Source: Megamonas sp. UBA1796
GTDB taxonomy: Bacteria; Bacillota; Negativicutes; Selenomonadales; Selenomonadaceae
Length of the DNA: 64,000 nt
Direction of reading: 5' to 3'
Assembly (NCBI GenBank): GCA_002319795.1
Contig: DCFU01000027.1
Location: 1-64,000 of the forward strand
In this document: positions 59,566 to 64,000 of the stretch, in pieces
How the letters are laid out: each line of letters starts with the position of its first letter
How positions within the stretch are numbered: position 1 is the first letter of the stretch
The notes under the pieces: generated by a model
What the model was told of the DNA's origin: nothing
Seen by the model: the letters and a program-made list of their open reading frames with translations, nothing else
Databases searched by the model: none
Program-made: the position numbers and the translations under genes

Positions 59566-60960
59566 CTAGTTTTTAGTCATAGATTTCTTCTTCTGCACAT
59601 CCAAAACATTCTCTCTCTGCATATATCTGCCTTCAACGATACGCAAACGCGCAGACAAGAACAGCGCACCAGCCACCAGTCCGGAAATAAGCCCCATCCA
59701 ATAACCATATGGACCAAAACCAAAATATGTGGCCAGCATCCATCCCAATGGCAGTCCGATTCCCCAATAAGACAGCACTGCCAGGAAAAATGTCACCTTG
59801 ACATCCCTGTAGCCGCGCAAGCTTCCCTGCAATGGCGCATCGATACCATCAGCAACCTGCATGATGATTGCATAAATAAGGAATACGGCTATAAACTTCT
59901 CTACCGAACTATCATTGGTATAGAGCGCTGCAATCCCCGCCCGGAAATTCACGAGCAGCAATGCCAGACATATAGAAAAAAACATCGATAAAAACCATCC
60001 CATACGCCGATATTTTTTTGCGTCTGTCAATCTTCCCGCTCCAAGTTCATAGCCAATAAGGATAGTGAGTGTCATGCTGACACTCAGTGGTATCATATAG
60101 ACCATCGTCGTAAAATTCATTGCCGCCTGATGTGCCGCTACAATCTCCGTACCATAGGCCGTCATAAAAAGACCTACCGCACCGAAAATGCTCTGCTCGC
60201 AAAACATTGTACTGCCAATCGGAATACCTATACTCAGCTGTCTTTTCCATTCACCTGCCAAAGGCGGTATGAACTGTCCCAAAATATGATACTCCCGAAA
60301 CGGCTTAACAAGGCTCACTACGAGGATATTGAGCAGCAGACTGATACAAAATGCAGTTGCCGTCCCAACGCCCGCGCCTATGCCGCCGAGAGCAGGAAGA
60401 CCCGCTTTGCCAAAGATAAACAGATAATTCGTAAAAATATTCACAGGTACAATGCAAAGCGTAATGTACATCGTAATCCTGGTAAAACCAAGCGCATCAA
60501 TAAAATTACGCAGTACACCCGCAAGGAAGATAGGAATCACACCGCAAGCCATCGCGGCTAAGTACCATGTCGTGACGTATGCCACACGAGGTTCCAGCCC
60601 CAGATGTGGCAGCAAAAGCGGCACGCCGATATAACCAAGCAAAATAAAAAGCACGCCGAGGCCCAAGGCCCAATAAAACCCCTGACGCACAACAAAAACG
60701 ATTTGTTCCCTGCGTCCGGCACCATAATGGTTTGCAATTACCGGCGTAAGCCCGGCAATAATTCCCAGACTGCTGCCGAAAAACGGGAAAAACAAATTCG
60801 TGCCTACAGCCACACCTGCCAAATCCTGCTCGCTCACATGGCCTGCCATAATTGTATCAAAAAATCCCGTGGACATGATTGCCAATTGTGCTATAAAGAT
60901 AGGCAGCAGTACGATAAAGAACTCACGCGCTTTTTGCCTGTAGTTGAATGTTTGCCGCAT
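59566..60960 (-). CDS. MATE family efflux transporter (NorM-like)
   Basis: Membrane protein of 464 residues with about 12 hydrophobic segments in two homologous halves. Typical elements: FFIVLLPIFIAQLAIMSTGFFDTIMAGH at the start, GIIAGLTPVIANHYGAGRREQI, and the second-half VSMTLTILIGYELGAGRLTDAKK. MATE proteins export cationic drugs or dyes using Na+ or H+ gradients. It begins just after the terminator of the SEC-C gene and has its own translation start. Confidence 0.9.
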   Translation of the reverse strand: MRQTFNYRQKAREFFIVLLPIFIAQLAIMSTGFFDTIMAGHVSEQDLAGVAVGTNLFFPFFGSSLGIIAGLTPVIANHYGAGRREQIVFVVRQGFYWALGLGVLFILLGYIGVPLLLPHLGLEPRVAYVTTWYLAAMACGVIPIFLAGVLRNFIDALGFTRITMYITLCIVPVNIFTNYLFIFGKAGLPALGGIGAGVGTATAFCISLLLNILVVSLVKPFREYHILGQFIPPLAGEWKRQLSIGIPIGSTMFCEQSIFGAVGLFMTAYGTEIVAAHQAAMNFTTMVYMIPLSVSMTLTILIGYELGAGRLTDAKKYRRMGWFLSMFFSICLALLLVNFRAGIAALYTNDSSVEKFIAVFLIYAIIMQVADGIDAPLQGSLRGYRDVKVTFFLAVLSYWGIGLPLGWMLATYFGFGPYGYWMGLISGLVAGALFLSARLRIVEGRYMQRENVLDVQKKKSMTKN

Positions 60961-60974
60961 AGTTGCCTCCTAAC

Positions 60975-61006
60975 AAAAAAGCCTTCTCAAATAATATTGG
61001 GAAGGC
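60975..61006 (-). terminator. Terminator of the SEC-C protein gene
   Basis: GCCTTC(CC) pairs with (GA)GAAGGC around an AT-rich loop, followed by T6 on the minus strand. It lies between this gene and the MATE gene. Confidence 0.8.
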
Positions 61007-61014
61007 CTCATCCG

Positions 61015-62205
61015 TCATTTTTTTTCAGTATCCTTATTCATACAACAACGTTTATATTTCTTTCCGCTGCCGCAAGGACAAGGATCATTACGTCCCGGCT
61101 GGTTCTTTTTACGAAATGGGATAACTTTCCCCTTCTGTCCTACGACCGCAGGATGATTCATCTCCTGCGGCGTATGGCCCTTCAGACTCCAAAGCCGCAT
61201 GGTATTATTAAGCTCAACGATAAAAGCACTGATATGCTCCACAGCTTGCGTATCCCCCATAAGCCCTAAGGACTCCGCATAAGAAAGTACATCCTTGGAA
61301 CTCATATTGTTCTGGAGCATAATACCGATTTCGCCAATAACATCGGAAGCCCGCAACACATCATAGCTATGCATCTGCATAAGATACTGTGCAAAACCTT
61401 TAAAAGCATCCGTAGGCTCAATATAATTCTCTTCGCCCGCTTCATATATCTTCTCATAGGACAGCGAAACAAAATCCAGATTCTCACGTACTGCCTGCTC
61501 ATGTTCAATAACTTCCGGATGGAGCACTGTATAATAATGCATGCCATGATTTGTTGTTACAATATTTGGCTGCCAATAAGAAGCATTTATAAGCACACCT
61601 ACAAAATCAAAGAACTCCGGCCTGTTTTCCTTTTCTACATAAGACATGACCTTCGCATAAAGATGATCATAATCCATCACCCCATAATAAAACAAAAGTC
61701 CTGTTGCAAGCCTTACTACTTCAGCATTGACAATCGTTGCACTTCTATAAGCCTCTGAATCCAGTTTCCTGAACTCCTGCTGGATTTCCTGCGGCATATA
61801 CCACATAAGCCTGCCATCGCGTCCCCCACAGGCAAGCACACCTATACCATGAAGATAATCCGTACGCCTGTCCTCTGCCGGAATCTCCACCAGAACATCC
61901 TCACTCAGCTTTTTCAGAGACTGATACTGATCCTCGACAATCGTAGGAAGCCAGCGATGAGAGAAACAGATGATTTCTTCCTGAAGCCTTTCCGCCAAAG
62001 CCGCCTTTTTAAGCGAACTTACTCCTTTGACACAAAGATTATAGCAAATATCCTGCAGATCATCTCTTGTCATTCCCATCAGTGCCTGTAAAAGTGTACG
62101 CTGTTCCGGCAGCTTACAGCGAAGCAGGTGTTTGCGTCGCTGTTCTTCCTCCTCCTGCATCACCTGATGCAAATCCAACTGATCCTCATCCTTTATCTTG
62201 TCCAT
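61015..62205 (-). CDS. SEC-C metal-binding motif protein
   Basis: Protein of 396 residues ending in the SEC-C zinc motif NDPCPCGSGKKYKRCC. Near the N terminus is a SAP/Rho-N-like helical element (MTRDDLQDICYNLCVKGVSSLKKAALAERL in pattern, about residues 45-75), followed by a long region without recognised domain. The C-terminal motif is also found at the end of SecA, where it binds zinc and SecB or ribosomes, and on many stand-alone proteins of unknown role. It lies between the amidase and MATE genes. Confidence 0.78.
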   Translation of the reverse strand: MDKIKDEDQLDLHQVMQEEEEQRRKHLLRCKLPEQRTLLQALMGMTRDDLQDICYNLCVKGVSSLKKAALAERLQEEIICFSHRWLPTIVEDQYQSLKKLSEDVLVEIPAEDRRTDYLHGIGVLACGGRDGRLMWYMPQEIQQEFRKLDSEAYRSATIVNAEVVRLATGLLFYYGVMDYDHLYAKVMSYVEKENRPEFFDFVGVLINASYWQPNIVTTNHGMHYYTVLHPEVIEHEQAVRENLDFVSLSYEKIYEAGEENYIEPTDAFKGFAQYLMQMHSYDVLRASDVIGEIGIMLQNNMSSKDVLSYAESLGLMGDTQAVEHISAFIVELNNTMRLWSLKGHTPQEMNHPAVVGQKGKVIPFRKKNQPGRNDPCPCGSGKKYKRCCMNKDTEKK

Positions 62206-62223
62206 GCCTCTATATCCTCACAT

Positions 62224-63417
62224 TCATTTTCCGAAAAAATTTCCTATGCCATCTACGATCCCCTGTGCTGCTTTATGGATGCCGTCGTCTGCATTCATAA
62301 GCTTTTCCTCTGCAGCATTTGAAATAAAGGCCAGTTCAACAAGTGTTGCCGGCATTCTCGTATACTTCACCACATAGAAATTACAACTCTTCGTACCACG
62401 GCTTTCCGTGCCCAGACGTGCCACCACGCCCGCACGTACAGCATCCGCCAGCTGCTGTCCCGCCGCAGTTCCCTTCGCATAATAATAGCCGGTAGTGCCA
62501 CGTGCATCGCTCGTCGTAAAAGAATCCATATGGATACTCAAAAATAGATCGGATTGATTCTGATTCGCTATATCGCAGCGGGCCTGCAGTTCCTCATCGT
62601 CCGTAGCTGACGCACGCTTCGGTGATACTTCCACATCTGCCGTACGCGTCATGTATACCTGTGCACCTGCTGCCGTAAGCAGCCGCTGCACCTCCATGGC
62701 CACACGCAGCGTAACACTTTTCTCGGTGACGCCTGTAGGGCCGATAGCACCGGAATCGCTGCCGCCATGCCCCGGATCAATCGTTATCTTCTTCCCGGAA
62801 ATTCCCGGTGAAAACGCAGGCTCCGGCTGTTCCTCCGCAGGAACAGCTGCTGTGCCGCCAGAGACATTTCCGGCTGCTGCAGCCGGAGCCGTTCCCACAG
62901 AAGAGCCGCTCTCCTGCGTGCCTCTTGCTGCTGTACTCCCAGCATCTTCACTGGGGAACTTTATTTCTGCCCCGGCAGAACTTGGACCTATATCACCGAA
63001 ATCCATGACGATGCGATAGGGAGATGCACCTCCCGACAAAGAAAAAATACGATAATTGTCCTTGCCCATACCTGTCTCAACGACAATCCGCACCGTATTC
63101 TTATCAAATTGCGCAATACGTACCCTGCCGGCAAAACGACTGCCAATATCCATATTTTTTTTGACCTGCGGACTCAGCCATGCCCCTGGAATATTAACTA
63201 CCACACGCCCTGGCGCTGACAAAGCCGACACAGTAAAATCAACCGATTTATCCATATCGACAACAACACGCACTTTTTTTTCTGACGAACTTACCCTGAG
63301 CCCATTGATTTCTGCCATATCAGCTACACGATCCCCAAAATCTGCCGCCTGTGCCACAGGAATCGATAATAAGAATGAAGTGCATACGGCAAAAAACATA
63401 ATAAAAAACCGAACCAT
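62224..63417 (-). CDS. amiC: N-acetylmuramoyl-L-alanine amidase with AMIN domain
   Basis: Exported protein of 397 residues: signal peptide (VRFFIMFFAVCTSFLLSIPVAQA), an AMIN domain (about residues 30-140, strand-rich, targets septa or peptidoglycan), an Ala/Gly/Ser-rich linker, and an Amidase_3 domain with zinc ligands His in IDPGHGGSDSG, Glu in TEKSVTL and His in LSIHMDSF, and catalytic Glu in LVELAFISN. It cleaves the sugar-peptide bond of peptidoglycan, mainly in daughter-cell separation. Confidence 0.93.
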   Translation of the reverse strand: MVRFFIMFFAVCTSFLLSIPVAQAADFGDRVADMAEINGLRVSSSEKKVRVVVDMDKSVDFTVSALSAPGRVVVNIPGAWLSPQVKKNMDIGSRFAGRVRIAQFDKNTVRIVVETGMGKDNYRIFSLSGGASPYRIVMDFGDIGPSSAGAEIKFPSEDAGSTAARGTQESGSSVGTAPAAAAGNVSGGTAAVPAEEQPEPAFSPGISGKKITIDPGHGGSDSGAIGPTGVTEKSVTLRVAMEVQRLLTAAGAQVYMTRTADVEVSPKRASATDDEELQARCDIANQNQSDLFLSIHMDSFTTSDARGTTGYYYAKGTAAGQQLADAVRAGVVARLGTESRGTKSCNFYVVKYTRMPATLVELAFISNAAEEKLMNADDGIHKAAQGIVDGIGNFFGK

Positions 63418-63488
63418 AAAACTCCTCCAGAAAAAATCTCTCTTTTATTATCTCCTCTCCAAAAGGAAAATGCAAGTTTTTCTAAACA

Positions 63489-64000
63489 TCAGAGCATGTT
63501 CTTCAGAAAAGCAATCGTACGTTCTTCCTTCGGTGCAGCAAAAAATGGCTGTGGTGCTCCTTGTTCAATAATATTCCCATCTGCCATAAAAATCACGCGA
63601 TTGGCAGCTTCCCGCGCAAACGCCATTTCATGTGTTACAACCACCATGGTCATATGTTCCAAAGCCAGTGCACGCATCGTCTTCAAAACCTCGCCTGTAA
63701 GCTCCGGATCCAGGGCCGATGTTGGTTCATCAAACAGCATAATATCCGGTTTCATAGCCAGTGCCCGGGCGATAGCGACACGCTGCTGCTGTCCTCCCGA
63801 AAGGCGTGACGGATATGCATCCCGTTTATCAAACAGACCGACCTTGCGTAAAAGCTCTTCAACTTCCGGTAAAATCTCATCTTTATTTCTCTTTTTGACT
63901 TGTATCGGTGCTTCAAGTAAATTTTCCAGTACCGTCATATGCGGAAAAAGATTGAACTGTTGAAAGACCATGCCCATACAGGAAAGCAATTCCCTGGCCT
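63489..64000 (-). CDS. glnQ: Polar amino-acid ABC transporter ATPase, N terminus outside the window
   Basis: The visible C-terminal 170 residues contain the Q-loop MVFQQFNLFPHMTVLEN, signature LSGGQQQR, Walker B IMLFDEPTSALDPE and switch VVTHEM, the pattern of GlnQ/HisP-type ATPases. Walker A and the N terminus lie beyond position 64000. It would energise uptake of glutamine, arginine or another polar amino acid with permease and binding protein genes presumably beyond the end. Confidence 0.9.
   Translation of the reverse strand, partial: ARELLSCMGMVFQQFNLFPHMTVLENLLEAPIQVKKRNKDEILPEVEELLRKVGLFDKRDAYPSRLSGGQQQRVAIARALAMKPDIMLFDEPTSALDPELTGEVLKTMRALALEHMTMVVVTHEMAFAREAANRVIFMADGNIIEQGAPQPFFAAPKEERTIAFLKNML

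Overview
The window comes from an anaerobic, diderm Firmicute, most likely a member of the Negativicutes (Selenomonadaceae or a close relative). Three TonB-dependent outer-membrane receptors and a TonB-ExbB-ExbD motor show an outer membrane. Gram-positive-style regulation (T-box, c-di-AMP riboswitch, NiaR, many intrinsic terminators) and a methylmalonyl-CoA route to propionate show the Firmicutes side. Every supported gene lies on the minus strand, so each operon reads from high to low coordinates. No phage, insertion sequence or CRISPR array was seen.

Layout. 1-3.5 kb: a niacin-type MFS transporter and a KimA potassium importer under a c-di-AMP riboswitch. 3.8-7.6 kb: a znuBC-type metal ABC transporter with its Fur-family regulator, then an ABC-2 exporter. 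7.9-19.4 kb: one large cobalamin locus. It begins with a cobalamin riboswitch and terminator, then an exported CbiK, a TonB receptor, a broken binding protein, btuF, a second TonB receptor, btuD, btuC, exbB, exbD, tonB and a CbiR-like cobamide-remodelling candidate. 19.5-20.6 kb: a second cobalamin riboswitch in front of a small protein resembling DnaA domain I, flanked by two copies of an unrecognised structured RNA. 20.7-24.7 kb: a third TonB receptor with a membrane ferredoxin and two small exported or membrane proteins, behind a cobalamin riboswitch that has lost its core. 24.9-31.4 kb: a fourth cobalamin riboswitch with tandem terminators in front of mutA-mutB-meaB and an MsrA-like pseudoenzyme. 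31.6-37.0 kb: a dipeptide/nickel ABC transporter whose last gene is frameshifted.

37.2-44.7 kb is the propionate operon: CoA transferase, split methylmalonyl-CoA mutase, MeaB, epimerase, decarboxylase alpha subunit, a 48-residue epsilon-like subunit and the biotin carrier. Succinyl-CoA is isomerised to methylmalonyl-CoA, decarboxylated to propionyl-CoA, and the CoA is returned to succinate. The mutases need adenosylcobalamin, so the large B12 uptake locus and the propionate genes belong together physiologically. 45-64 kb is mostly housekeeping: uvrBA, an HD-GYP protein, leuS with a leucine T-box, an ArsB/NhaD-type transporter, glnS, an HD hydrolase, niaR, three tRNAs, a MATE exporter, a SEC-C protein, a cell-wall amidase and a partial amino-acid ABC ATPase.

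The most unusual points are: a cobalamin riboswitch placed in front of a B12-dependent enzyme; two differently built methylmalonyl-CoA mutases; the paired structured RNAs around a DnaA-like small protein; the decayed riboswitch; the MsrA-like protein without its catalytic residues; and the remnant of a second B12-binding protein.
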